Assembly: GCA_002633005.1 (NCBI GenBank)
Contig: NMRA01000009.1
Location: forward strand, 1,571,858-1,635,857
Direction: 5' to 3'
From: Phoronis australis
Taxonomy: Eukaryota > Phoronida > Phoronidae
Length of the DNA: 64,000 nucleotides
Part shown: positions 23,980 to 42,400 of the stretch, piece by piece
Position numbering within the stretch: position 1 is the stretch's first letter
Layout: every line of letters begins with the position of its first letter
The notes under the pieces: generated by a model
The model's input: only the letters and a program-made list of their open reading frames with translations
The model's database searches: none
Told to the model about the DNA's origin: nothing
Program-made: the position numbers and the translations under genes

Positions 23980-26900
23980 TGAACAGGAGGCTAGTTTAGG
24001 TCCGAGTCGTCCTAGCCGATCCGGGGCTCACATTCTGACGTCACGAATAGCTTTTTTCACCCAGCCAGTCTAGAGGGTCTGTGTAGGAGACAACTGCAAC
24101 TGTGTCAATGAGATAAATTCAGTAGCTCACTTTCTGGACTGTGCACACAATCTTGACGACGACGACATCACTGCTTTCCCATGCCACAGTTTTCGTCTCA
24201 ATCAATCAATCTCTTTATTTATAGTCAGTTTGACGAAACAGACAAACACTAGCCGAAGGCTAATATCACCGACTGTGAATAATAACATAAAAAGCGTAAA
24301 TACTAAAATAATGAACAATAAAATGATGATTAAACAAAACATATAACAAGATGAGAAAAAACACATCGATAAGATATCATGATGGCATACACACACATTC
24401 ACATACACACCAGATAGACAGCTAGGTTAACAGTCGAGCAAACAAGACAGTTTGCAAACAGGCGTTATTTGGTTAAGTTTTGACAAACAGACAGGTTATT
24501 TAGCGAACTAAACGAACAAGTTATTTGGGGGCGAACAGACAAGGTACTTAATTGTCGAACGAACATGCCATGAGCTCTCGCAGACAGGTTGCTCATCAAA
24601 TAAACAAAGTTGGTATTTACACAGAGTGGCGGTCCCATCTAGGCAGGACAGAGGACGCCGTTGCAACTCAAGAAATAATCGAATACTGAGCATGAGCCAG
24701 TACAATTATTCTCCAGTCTTGGGCTGTGGTGGTTTCAGCATTGAAGAGTTTCCTTCATCCTACATAGCGCGACTATTCTCAATTTGTCATCGACCACTAG
24801 GCCCTAAGTCATAAACTTGTGTAATCTGGTGCGTTTACTTAAATGTTGAAATGACGGTTAAAAAATTATAAACAGTAGAACACTAAGATTACGACTCACG
24901 ACTTCAAGCTTGGTTCGACCACTCCGCTCAATTGTCCGAGATCCGATAACTTCTGTTGAAGTGAAATTGTTCATTATGACCGACATGCAATCGCGGTCAT
25001 GCCACTTGTCAATCATTAAACTGTCTTTTTTGCAGTGTTTATCAAAATACGACAGAAAATGAAATAGCCTCAGGATCTATATTACCAAAACTGTAACAAT
25101 CCAGATTCGTTCAATACTTTGGCGCACTTCGGTACCCACAAAGCCTTCGCACGAATTTGTTTCATATGAAAATTATCAAGACATACTCGGTGCTGTCTTT
25201 CTGAAATCTTGGTACAGCAAAATATATGACATCGAAATCCATGTGTGTTACGTTTGCATTGTTGGATTTAAATAATAAAGGGAACATAGTTAGCACCCTC
25301 CATGATTAATGATGATAAAATAATTGTCGCTTTTCCATGGCTAACCATGATAAAATAATTTCCGATTTAGTTGAGCAAAGAGAAACAATTGAGCAGGGAA
25401 AGATAAAGTGAATAAACACGAAAAGAATCGTATGTTGACACCCTAGCTGGTCGGCCAACTCGACCGCTTTGCGCATCTAAGGATCTGTCGCCGCTAGATC
25501 AAATACCTCAGGCTGTTGATGTTTTCGTTCTCTAGATAATGAGACCCATCATGAACACATTGGGGAGACAATAGCATTTTAACTTTTCATTTTGAAAGTT
25601 TGTAAATTGCATTTGAATAGTTCCTAAAGTGCACACGTGATTAGGTTTTCGAATTTAGAAAATGGACAAGAAATATAACTTTTACATATTCTGCTGGCAG
25701 TACAACATGACTGGCAGCAGTTGGATTGTGAGGTAAGCCAAGTGCCATTGTACAATTCTTGGCATGAAGAGTGTCATTCAAATATGAGTTTTTGAAATTC
25801 AAAAAGTTTGCAGAAATGGCTTCATATGACGTTTTTGTCTATCTGTGATAAATTTATTCTATCCTAAATGTGTGTTTTCTTACTAGGGCTATTCCCATTT
25901 CACCTCACAATTGATATTTTTCGCGAGCTGTTCTACGTAAAAATGAAAGTGTACAAAAGAAGGTTTATGTCATGAACGAGTTCGCGACCCACTACCATTG
26001 TTTAATCTCGTGTTGCATACAGTAGTTTTCAACAAAAAAAAACCCGGAAAACGTCACAATTTGAGAAGTTTCGACGCACAAAACCAATAATAAATATCCG
26101 TTTCTATTTGTCGAGAATTCGTTTCAATGCTAGCTAAATCTCGACAGGAGTTGCTCTACACAATTTTTTGCCGAAATCACAACAATTTATTGCGCAATGC
26201 CATTCACAAATAAACAATTAGAGGATAGATGCAGCAACGTCACATTGAAACTGTGACAAACTAAAAGCCTTTTTATTGCGACAAAAGTTCGACTGGACTA
26301 TTAAATAAAAATAATTATTTGGGATGAAGTTCGTCGTAGTTTGACGGAGTTGACAAGAGTGCTGTCGAAGTTTGTCCAGCTTATTTTGAAAACTAATGGT
26401 ACATGGCACAAGCTGAAGCAACCTAACATTAGTCACAAAGCAAAAAAAAACGAGAAGACGTTAATCTCATGGCGCCTATAAGCAATTATGCAAATGCTCG
26501 CGCTTATGCAAACACTTGACAGAAAGTTTTTGTATGAAACAACATTCTGTCGGAATTATACACGCGTGGGCCTCCTCCCAAGCTCACAAGTGTTTGGATT
26601 CGGACACGCCTCCACCGAGGCCTACAGACAGTACCCTGCAGGCCTATACATGTACATAACCACGCAATTTCGCTAAAGGTAAATGTTTTGGGGGCGACAT
26701 GTGCCATCACAATGTCACCGTATATGTTGTAGCACTCCACGCACACCGTCGCTGTATGCGGCAATATATGCTGATAACGCCGACGCAGTATTGTCGGCCA
26801 GGTAACAAATTGTGTCGAGATTGACGGCATCATATTGCCACCTGCTCATACATGTCGAGCGCGAAAATATGACACGACACACGCCTCTGAAAGCTGATTT

Positions 26901-27224
26901 GAAGTTGTTGACGCTTTCATGGAGATCCCGAATTTACCGTGAATCCTCGACAACTCTACATGAGTCGCACATACTTTAGGAAGCTTTGAATCAAAATTGC
27001 AGCAAAAATGAAGCGCAGGAATTTCTCAGCCGGCGTTTGAGGCCTACGCAGTTATTTCTGTTAATAGAGTCAAGAGGCGACATTTGAGGAAGAAGTAAGC
27101 AACATTTGGTCTCAGGCCCCGAGTGATATTAGTCAAAATAACTCATCTCAGATAGCAACACCTGTTGTTTTACTGTCAGGATAGCAGCTGGCTTGATTTG
27201 AGGATATTTTGGCTGTGACTAAAC
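23980..27224. other. Gene-free stretch
   Basis: No exon or RNA recognised. Contains an N at 23376 (just left) and 27245 (just right). Nothing else supportable. Confidence 0.35.
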
Positions 27225-28280
27225 TTATGAACAAGAGCAACGCTNGGGCGTTGAAACGGCACCCACGATAGTGTACCGCAAACGGTGTGCTTGTATGGAT
27301 GTTTTGGTGTTTTAATGATGGTCATTCAATGTCACAGAATGCGTCAAGCCCATCCGAATTGAGAAGGTGGCGTCGTCTCTGTAATACACAGCTATTTGCC
27401 AAATTTCATGAAAATAAGCCAAGGATATATAGGGGCAAACGTAAAAAACAATGGACACTAGGGGGCAGAGCTGTAGTTCGCCGATTGGTCTGAAACTCAT
27501 CGTCATCCGTTGACATCTCGATAGAAGCCTATCTGCCAAATTTCGCAAAATCCTTCAAAGGTTAACGAGTTACAGCCGTAGATGTAAAAAAGCAAAATTG
27601 CCCGTAAGGGGAGCTAGAATAGTCAAAAACATCCGAAAATCATTGTCAGCCAGGGAGCTTCCCATCAGGAACGCAACCATCCGGGTAATTTTCATAATCG
27701 TCCTTCGAGTGGTTTGGCAGATAGAGAGGCAGAAGCCGAAAAACATACGCGCAAAATTTTAAATGGCCACCAGGTGGCACAGAAAACATCAAACTTACTC
27801 AAAAATGGGAAGGCGTTGCCGTACTCTCCTTAATAGAAACATATTTGTCGAAATTTCAAGAAATTATTCATGAACTGCGAAGATACAGAGGTAAACCTAA
27901 CTGAAAATACATTTTGCTACTAGGGGGCACAGTGGTATTAGAATTAGATCGACATTTGTTATCGTTTGTCGTCGGCTCCATAGGAGCACCTTTCAAATTT
28001 CATAAAATTCTTTCATACGGCGATTCCCGGCGGCCGCAGACGCAAAAAGACAAGATCGCCACTTTTAGGGGCGACACAGTAATCGGACCCTTCCGAAAGT
28101 CAACGTCAGTAGTGCCGGCCTACTCACTCACCAACTGATGATCACATCTGTAAATTTTCATCATCAGATCCTTTGAGCCCGGGTATGGCAGATAGAGAGG
28201 CGGACCCCAGAAAATGGACACAAAAAATAACAAAAATGGTCAGGTGACGTAAAATCCGTCGCATCCGTTCGAAAATGGAG
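27225..28280 (+). repeat. CTCF-like motif repeat, block 2
   Basis: Starts with the head AAGAGCAACGC..GGGCGTTGAAA..GCACCCACGA, as in block 3. Modules of about 150 bp follow, with motif positions near 27454 (ACACTAGGGGGCA), 27600 (degenerate), 27767 (CCACCAGGTGGCA), 27916 (GCTACTAGGGGGCA), 28057 (degenerate) and about 28240 (decayed). All point the same way. Confidence 0.75.
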
Positions 28281-30600
28281 TGTCACCGTCGCTTCCGTAT
28301 TAGACCTCCGCATATGCCTACATTCAGCATTAATATGCCGTCTTTGCAGATGCCTGACGCATTCGTGGATCATGAGTGCGCACTTCACAAGATCCCAAAA
28401 GTGGGCAAACCCCGGTTACTGATGTGTGCACCTTCTCCAAAGTCCACATAAACGATATCTTTATAGACACGCGCTGGGCCTTTGCAGCCTTTCTTAGAAT
28501 TAGTGTACGAGATAAGTATAGGCCTACTTAAAAACCACTTTCAAGTTCATAAAAATATGTGTCCCCGATTTCGATGTACAAATATTTAAAGCGACATATT
28601 GCACTGTTACTAAACTGGTTCAAATGCGTTTCACTCTAACAAAAGTGGTCCCAGTCATGAGAGGCAACTCTTACGCTAACAGGACTTGCACGGACGAGAA
28701 AGCGTGCACTTCGGTTCACCACAGAGAATCAAGAACCACATAGAATCAAGCGAATTCCTATAGTCACTATTCATTGTCTCGGCTGAACTCAGTACGGTCG
28801 TAACCCGGCAGTGTGCCTGCTCAGTAAAAAACGAACAGCAAATAAGGCAAACGACCATCATGACTGGTTTCGAAATTGAAAAGTAAATTATAGCCGTCTT
28901 CGAATTTTTGAAATCCATACATTATAAGGGAAGTTATGAAATAGGTTTTCTTCAGAAGCGCGGCTAAAACAACGCACAGGTGAATCGGCTAGGACAGGTT
29001 TGTCGCAGTCTGGCTTCAAACTCGCATAGGCGTTGGGGTAATAAAACCCCAAATGTTAGCGTAGAAGTTTCCTCATGACACTTTTGGGGCAACCTGTGTA
29101 GAGCATCTACATTACTGTCGGTAGCATGATGGAAACAAATCCAAGTAAATTTCATGGAACCAAGTTTAAAAAGGCTTTAGTTTTCGATCTGGCGCTCTCC
29201 TCAAGCACCACGAAACACCTCTCGACTCTGTTCTTAAGAAAACGCCTGACAGCCACATTTTAGTCAAATTCTCACAAGACGCGCGTTTCCATAGAAACGG
29301 GAATAGCAAAACAAATTTCTTGTTAAAAACCTCCACAACTGTGGATTAGACTGAAGATAGGGACACAATTTTTGGAACATTCGTTAGCACATTTATGTCA
29401 TATTGCAGCTGAAAACAAATCGCTTTTCAAGAACGTTGTAACAAATTTGACGAAAAGTCATTAATGTGACGAAGAGTGCGATATGGGTGTCCTACGTTGA
29501 AACACACTTTCGTCCAGTGCATTTGCAATGAATGTATTCTGTAAACTGTACCTTGATTTAGGGAACATTGTAATTAATTGATTTCCCAATAACCGAATCT
29601 AGAATTTTCAAATAACATGATCTGCATCTGTTGTATGTGAATATTTTTCTAAAGTTTCTCTTGTCACGGTCCGTGGTAAAGTTCATCTCGTCAAAGCTGG
29701 GCGACAGCAAAAGAAAAAACAGTGCATATTCACTTTGCCTTTGCTAACATTCCCATAAAACTGGTGCCAAATGGTCTGACTAGCAGCAGTTATTTGCACC
29801 TTTGTAAGTATTCTATGTGAAAGTTTTTCATCACGTGCTTCGCGGAATCGATAATTCTGATTAGCAGCAATGTGACCTAAGGCGCTGTTAGTTTTCAGGA
29901 ATTGATCAAATTTTACTGCTGAAACAAGACGAAGCGCTATCTCGACATGCAGGCCATTGTTTAGTTCGTTCAGGTATTCTCGCCTTAGCGTCAACTCATC
30001 TCTTCCCAGGCTCACTCGAAGCAGACAATACTGCTCCTACCTATCCCTCAGCACTGGCCCAGTCACAAAGATATCGCCAATGCATTAAAATGAGAAGTCC
30101 GTGTTGGGTCGCGACTGAGAAGATTGTCTACACATATTATTCGTCACCCGGAAAGCAATTGCGGATGGAATTCTGCACAAAATTAGCAAAGGCCACCAAG
30201 TTTATTACATTATTTTAATAAGTTTTTGTTATTCTTTGACTTTCAGACATGTTGAACTAAGTGTGGTAATTGCCAAGATGTCTTGACATTCTCCATTTGT
30301 TGACCTTGACACTACCAGATTGGAGTGTTATTGTGAAATTGTTTTAAGGTGATTAATTTGTAAACAGGATTAATAATGAAGTTACAAAAAAGGCACAATG
30401 ATTAAGATCAGAGCATTCTTCCAAATTATCTGCATTTTTATATTTTCAGTCACTTCACTCCCCCCATTACCTGAACATTTTTGTAGGCAGGTACTGACAT
30501 ACTAACATATCCACTAATATACTGTAAATCAGCTAAGACAAAGTTGATTGCTTGTAAAGTTTGTAACTGAGTGCTGACTGCTTTGTTAAATACAACAAAC
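28281..30600. other. Gene-free stretch
   Basis: No recognised exon, RNA or transposon. Minus-strand reading frame 29683-30015 has no family signature. Confidence 0.35.
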
Positions 30601-30796
30601 AGAAATATAAAAGAACCATTTTATTTCACAACTATACAAAACTAAATAGACAGTGAAGTGAAGGTGACGATGGCTCACAAGACGACCAACTTGTAAAAGT
30701 GTATGCAAAACAGTACTACTCTTGTCCTTGTAAAGTGGCTCAAGGTTCTGTCATCTCAGTAGACACCAATATGGACTTACAGAATGACGCAATGTC

Positions 30797-36135
<5,339 letters not shown>

Positions 36136-36443
36136 TTTGGAAATGCGGTTCGTTAACAGCAAAATGTAGCCAAGGTACTAAAAATACAAGCCATGTTTGA
36201 AAGAATGCTGTACATTACTGACACAGACATAATTTATTCAAGGTTTTGATGATAATTCAGTGTCTCGAGTTACTTAAAATGCTGTAAAGCATTTTTTATA
36301 AAGCGCAAAAATTACCTTGTCTCTAAATAACCACAATCAGACATCTGTCAAACGCTGTTGAAGTTTGTTTTGCCGGGGATTTTGACTCAAGCGGCAACAT
36401 TCTCAATGACGAAACGGCACTTGTTCTAATAACGTTGACCAAG
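36136..36443. promoter_or_regulatory. Bidirectional promoter region between MAGOH and WDR83
   Basis: 308 bp separate the divergent start codons, so both 5' UTRs and core promoters must fit here unless there are unseen upstream exons. A TATAAAG occurs at 36297-36303, about 140 bp from the WDR83 start, but its role is unproven. Confidence 0.7.
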
Positions 36444-39400
36444 ATGAGCAAGGGAAATGTCCAGAAATTAATCAACACAATTGACTGCAAGCAGCGTGCG
36501 CTGAGAGCAGTGCGATTCAATGGTAGATACTGGAGTTGTTCTGCAAAAGTGTTCATGTGTTGCAGGCGAACTGACTACTGCGAGGCGTTTGCTAGCAACG
36601 AAAGTGAACATACCTTTATATATGCTATAGTTTTGTAGCAACCCTTCGTTAACAGTTGATTAAAACATGACTGTTGAATAGCTTCATGTGTTCAGACACT
36701 TGCTTGTATTTTCTGTTGGCCTACAGTTTTCGATCGCCAGGTATCTAATTATGAGTAAACTACCAATACAACCGACAAAAAACAACTAATTATTCGAGAG
36801 CATGTTTTTAATTATCAGGCACATAGCAAGCCAGTGTCTGTGAAGCTATCCAACAAAAAGAAGTTGTGTTTTTAATAAGTTTATATATGTAACCAAATGA
36901 CACCAACAGGCAACAAGCACTTACTTCACTGAGCAAGAAGTGCATGGAAGCTTGTCTCTTTTTTTAGAGCATTCCTTTCAATGAAAAAGGACTGACTTGG
37001 CTATTTTCTCAACTGAAAAAACAACATTTGTGCAGCAGTCTGATAGCAGCTAATCACAGAATATACTGTGATCGATTAGTGTGTCACGCTGTATTGTAGT
37101 AATTCCTCAAAGGTGTCTTACCTTATGATATGATGCTCCTCAGTATTCAGTGGTCGTGCGTTCAATTGTTTCAGTGGTAGTTCAAGCTTTCCTCCGGTGG
37201 TGCGCCAGCCTTTTGTACCGGCCGCAGAAGGCCGCTGAATATTCATGTAGCGCCCTTATTGGCCGTCACCGGCATATGGGCCGGGACAGCCAACATCGGC
37301 AGTCTCCAAGACGAACAGCAGTCGTCTCTCGCTGCTGACAGAGGGCGCGCGCGGCAGAAGGCCAGCGCAGCAGTGAGACAGGTCAAGTGACGTCTCACTA
37401 CAGTATTGTGAGATATATTGCAATGATGTCGTATAACCTATTAAAATTTCTTTCCTAATAGAATGAACAACTTTGAACTAGGTAAATCTTTTCACATATA
37501 TTGTGAGATGAGGCATATTCTTAAAGAAAGGGTTAAGCTCCTGTGAAGACTTATGCAGTAATGTGTTAGTGGTTCCAATCTGGTGTACTGGTTGATCACT
37601 ATACTAACCTGTGTTTGGCAGTGTTTCTGCTACATGTCTTCCCCAGTAGAATTTCAAGGTTTCCTTCTTTGAAATAGGTGTTAATAATAACCCTCTTTTA
37701 AAGAAGGTGTTCAGCCAGGACCCTCCCTCACCTGAGGGAAGTTGTCTGTGCCTTCTGAGTGGGGATTTTTCAGGTGATAGGGAAAAATCCCCAACCAACG
37801 TCGCCTGGGATCGTGTGAGTTGAAAGTGTTTTTAAACTGGGTATAAATTTTTTCTTCGTTGAAGGAGATTTTTTTGAGCCTGAAGAGGGAGTTTTGCACT
37901 ATTTTGAAATATTTTTCAGAGGGGAACAAAGCTGTTGTTCGGCCTTAAATTGAGGCATTGAGGGCTCTGGCAACTGAACATGGAGCTGTCTTACCCATGT
38001 GGGCCATGGCAGCTGAACATGGAACTATCTTGTCCTTGTGTAGGTTTTTCCACGTTGCCATGTCCATTACAGTATGAGCATATCCCAAGTTTTCATTTTT
38101 GTGTCATATAAACCCACCTGCTCAAGTATATGCCCACCCCTCTTATCTGTCATAAGTAGAGGTAAAACAAACTAGTTTGGAGGGTAGTGCGTCTTTTGTT
38201 AAGTTTGTATTGGTCAATGGATAGTAGTGAAATCCCTCTTACTGTTTGAAGCTTTTATTGTCTGATATGAATGATAAACTGAACGGTTATGTAGGAGCAG
38301 ACAATGCATGTCATCACAATCCAAATTCGAGACTTCTCTCTCTGACCACTGCTAGATGTTTACATTGGAGTCAATTTCCTATGTCGAACCCTTACACGTC
38401 CCATTTGTGTCACTGTAGTTAAAGAAGAAGCCCAATGGCCTATGCTTTAATGTCCCATACACGCCCACCTGCACATAAACCCTCCCATTTTTGGAGCTTC
38501 CCAATTATAAGTGCATGGACTTATGCCTGGATGGATATAGTAACTAAAGAGATTTTACCACGAGTTTCCTGAAAGTGCCCATGACTCCGCCTGTAGTTGT
38601 AACCAGGTAATTGGATTATAGGTGGATCTTAAGCCCAGTAATTTTGTAAAGATTTCGACTTGCATGAATAGCACATCCATGTTAAAAATGTTTTGAAAAA
38701 GTGTTTCATTATTGAAGTGAAATTGGTCATGACTTGGGAAGAGTTATCGCTGGTGCAAAATTGATGGTGACTCGTGAACATGTAATGCTTGAATCCACCT
38801 TGTGTTCAAGTAATGATGCATTCATTTTATTTTTAGTTGATGGGAATCACTGCCGGAGAAAAGTTATCGCTGGTGGGAAATTGATGGTGACTGGCGAACA
38901 TGTAATGCTTGAATCCACCTTGTATTCATGCACTGATGTATTCAAACCTACGCATTTTATTTATAGTTGATGGGAATTACTGTCTTACATGTGGAAGTGA
39001 TAAGTCTGTGAAGTTATGGAGCCCCCACCGAGGCACACTTCTCAAGACATACTCAGGACATGGTTATGAGGTATTCAATATAATAGCCATATTCTGTCAC
39101 ATCTTTTGTGTTTTTACTCTCTTGAATATTTTAATACGATAAGCTAGTATTCCTAATTTTATACTTTGGATCAAATGGAATGAAGTTCTGAGATAGATTC
39201 GGTTTTTGAAGTGGGCAATTTTGACTTGATCCGATTATCACTGTATATGTACTGATTTCGACGTTTGGCAGGATTTTGTATATCTCAAACACTGCTGTTT
39301 GTAGATCCTTTGAAAACTGGATCAGGTGGACAAATAAATTTAGTTGTAATGTATCAAAGAGGCATGGAACGTGTAAGCTCATCAAAAATATCTTTTAAAC

Positions 39401-42400
39401 AATTCCTGACGAAAGTATCATCTCGCAATGCCTGCTACAAAGTTATTCACTTTCACCTGTGAGGGAATTTCCACAAAAAATCACAAATTCACGATTTTTG
39501 AAATACGCGAGAATGAAAAACTCTGTAGTCACCACAGAGTTTCTAATCTTCCTCCCACTTATGACAAATGTTAGCATGCACTCACAGTGATTCAACAAAC
39601 AGCTGAAGGACAAGAAGGATATTAACGGTAGAGTATCATTTGTGATCGCACACGGAACCTGAAGTTGACAACACAATACGAGGCAAGCGAGTGAAGCAAG
39701 AGATTTCACAAAGAGAATTCCAAGTGCGTTTTAGAATATATTTGAATGCTCCGATACTTTTGTAACTAATTTTAAAGATCAGTTGCCTCTTAATCTGGCT
39801 ACTGCTTGGAGTTTGCCATTATTTTGTTTACATCAAATGTCAAAGGTTACATTTCCATACAAGGGAAATGTGCTACGTTTATGTCTTGCCATACCAAATA
39901 AGGAGACGTGTTTCACCTTGTGTGATAAAAATCAACAATGTGACGAGCATGTGACATACCTTTTTTAAATTTGAAACTAAGAGAAAAATGCTCTGACATC
40001 AACAGAAATTCAAAATCTTTATGAGCAAACTGTGAAAATATCTGGTGAACACGTTGAATTCTGTTTCAGTAAAAGAGAATAATGCAATTTAGTCTGTTTT
40101 TAGCATTCCTGTCCTCTTTAATTTCATGCTGCTAATGGTGTCTGCTCTTTTTTATAAATATAGTACAAGTGTAATTCATATCACAGTGAAGAGATAATGA
40201 TTGTCATATCGCACAGTTATGATTGTACACCAACAAAGATAAAAAATACCATTCACGCCACATACAAACCTCACATTCACACAGGGATCAGATGTCTAGA
40301 CTTTTAGCTAAAGAGTGAAATATACAACAGACTATCTATTTTCAAGTTCAATAAATTTACAGTTTTTATAAAAAATAAAATTTTCAACTCTAAGATAATT
40401 TAGAATTTCTATTTTTAGTCGATCTAAACTGTGTGGTAAATTCTTTAGTCTACTTTTATATGCTTTGTGTTTTTGATATTTCACAGGTTTTAGATGCGCA
40501 ATCGTCAAGTGACAGTTCTCAAATCTGTTCGTGTGGTCTTGACAAACATGTCATCTTGTGGGATGTTGCCACAGGAAAAATGCTTAGGAAGTTCAGAGGT
40601 CATGCAGGTTAGTCAAAGGTCACCTGTTGCACCATGCACATGTGCTGCACTAATTCTGTCTCAGATTGTTGGAATTATCAATGGAAACTTCTTGGTTGCA
40701 CTGCAGAAGCAAAAATTTAATATGAAAAGTGTCCTTTTTGTATTCAGTTGGGTTTACACCCTCTCCTGAATTTTCAATAGTTTCATTCTTTTAAGAATTT
40801 AAAACATTCAGGTTTGGTTATAGATCCACCTCCAATTTATGCAGGTGGAACTTTTAACTTCCTCAGAAGTCATCAAGTCTGTGACTGCCCTTCTATGAAG
40901 AATTTTTGATTTCTTACTTGTGTTATTCAGGCAACCAGTTTTATTGGACTCCCTTACAAGAGATGCATGGGTTGTGCTGCTCTGATTAAGGTGACTTTCG
41001 TGACCAGTTTCCTTACAAAAGAGTACCCTACTAAAGGGTGCCATTCTGATTTAATTCCCTCTGAAGTGATTCACTTTGGGAACTTTTTTTTTTCAAATTC
41101 ACAATTCTTCAAAAAAAATTTTTATAATTGTGTGTCGTATATTTTTTAATAAACTTTTGTTTGCAAAAGATGTCTTTATTTTCTACTAAATGTCCTCTCA
41201 TATACTATTTCAGGCATAGTAGCTTGAACACTATCTTGAATGGTAACACTTGAAAATTTGGTCCCTACAGCATGTTAAGAGCATCCCTCTAAAGCAACCA
41301 GTTTCATAAATTGCCAAGTGTAATGAACTGTTAGGCTTATTGGCTAGCTTTTGTCTACATCACCGAGTTTACCTTTTAATTCAAACAGCTGTGAATAACA
41401 CCCGCACGCAATGCTGTTCTATTCAGACCCCTAATTAATACAACTGTTATTGGCCTTTTGTTGTTTGTGGTGGGATCTCGCAGTGATGCAAAATGGCGCA
41501 AAAAGACAACTTCACCTATTATTTGATGGCCCTACACTTGAGTGACTAAACTGGCCTTTTCTTATTTTACTAATGCTTTGCTAGGACTATTTGGTTATCC
41601 CAACATCTAAAATAACAAAATTCTGTTGAAGTTAGGTCTTAAAAATTCATCTTTTCAAGAATCCCTACAAAAGGGTCGTAGGTTTATGGAACTAATCCCT
41701 GCAAATTGTACTGCTTCTGGAACAAGATCCTACTAAAGGGTGTTACTTTTCACGAAAGCTCCCTACACTAACTGGAAAACTGCTATTCCCGGAAATGCGA
41801 TAGTTAGATTGTAGTTGTAATGGAACACCTGTGAAGACAACCAAGATGGCTAGCTTTGTAGTTAACGAGAGAGTGCAAGCAGTAGATGAGGTTGGTCGGT
41901 GGGCAAGAGCTGTGATTTCATTTTTTATGACTGAGAAAAAGCTAGAATAGTTATGTAGTTACTGCAACCAAAATTGTCCAGAAGTTCCAAATCTTCAGTT
42001 AGGGCTGTTCCAGTAAAATCTGTATGGGAGGGGGGGGAAGGCACCTTTTTTTCGCACCCACCACCCATATTTTTCATTTATTTGTTCAGCCTACCACCCG
42101 TAATTTTTTATAAGTTTGAAATGCAACCACCCGTAATTTTTTTTTGTTCTTGTGGTTGACTGCACAGGCGCTTGAGTTTATCTGTTCCTCCATCACCACT
42201 AACGTCATTCATTACTAAGAAAACATATATTTCTTATATATGGTTATTAGCCATCGAGAAATTCGAGCACTTGTGGTTAAATGGTGTTATGGGCATGCTG
42301 ATGAGGAGATCGGAGGGAGTGAAAAAGTCGGAGCTTTTTGCAAGTTGCATTTTTGTTTCAGTTTTTGATTCTGTGCAGATTGTTTATAAAATTTACTAAA

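Noticed and set aside
29683-30015. 110-residue minus-strand frame
   Set aside because: No family signature and no neighbouring exons in phase.
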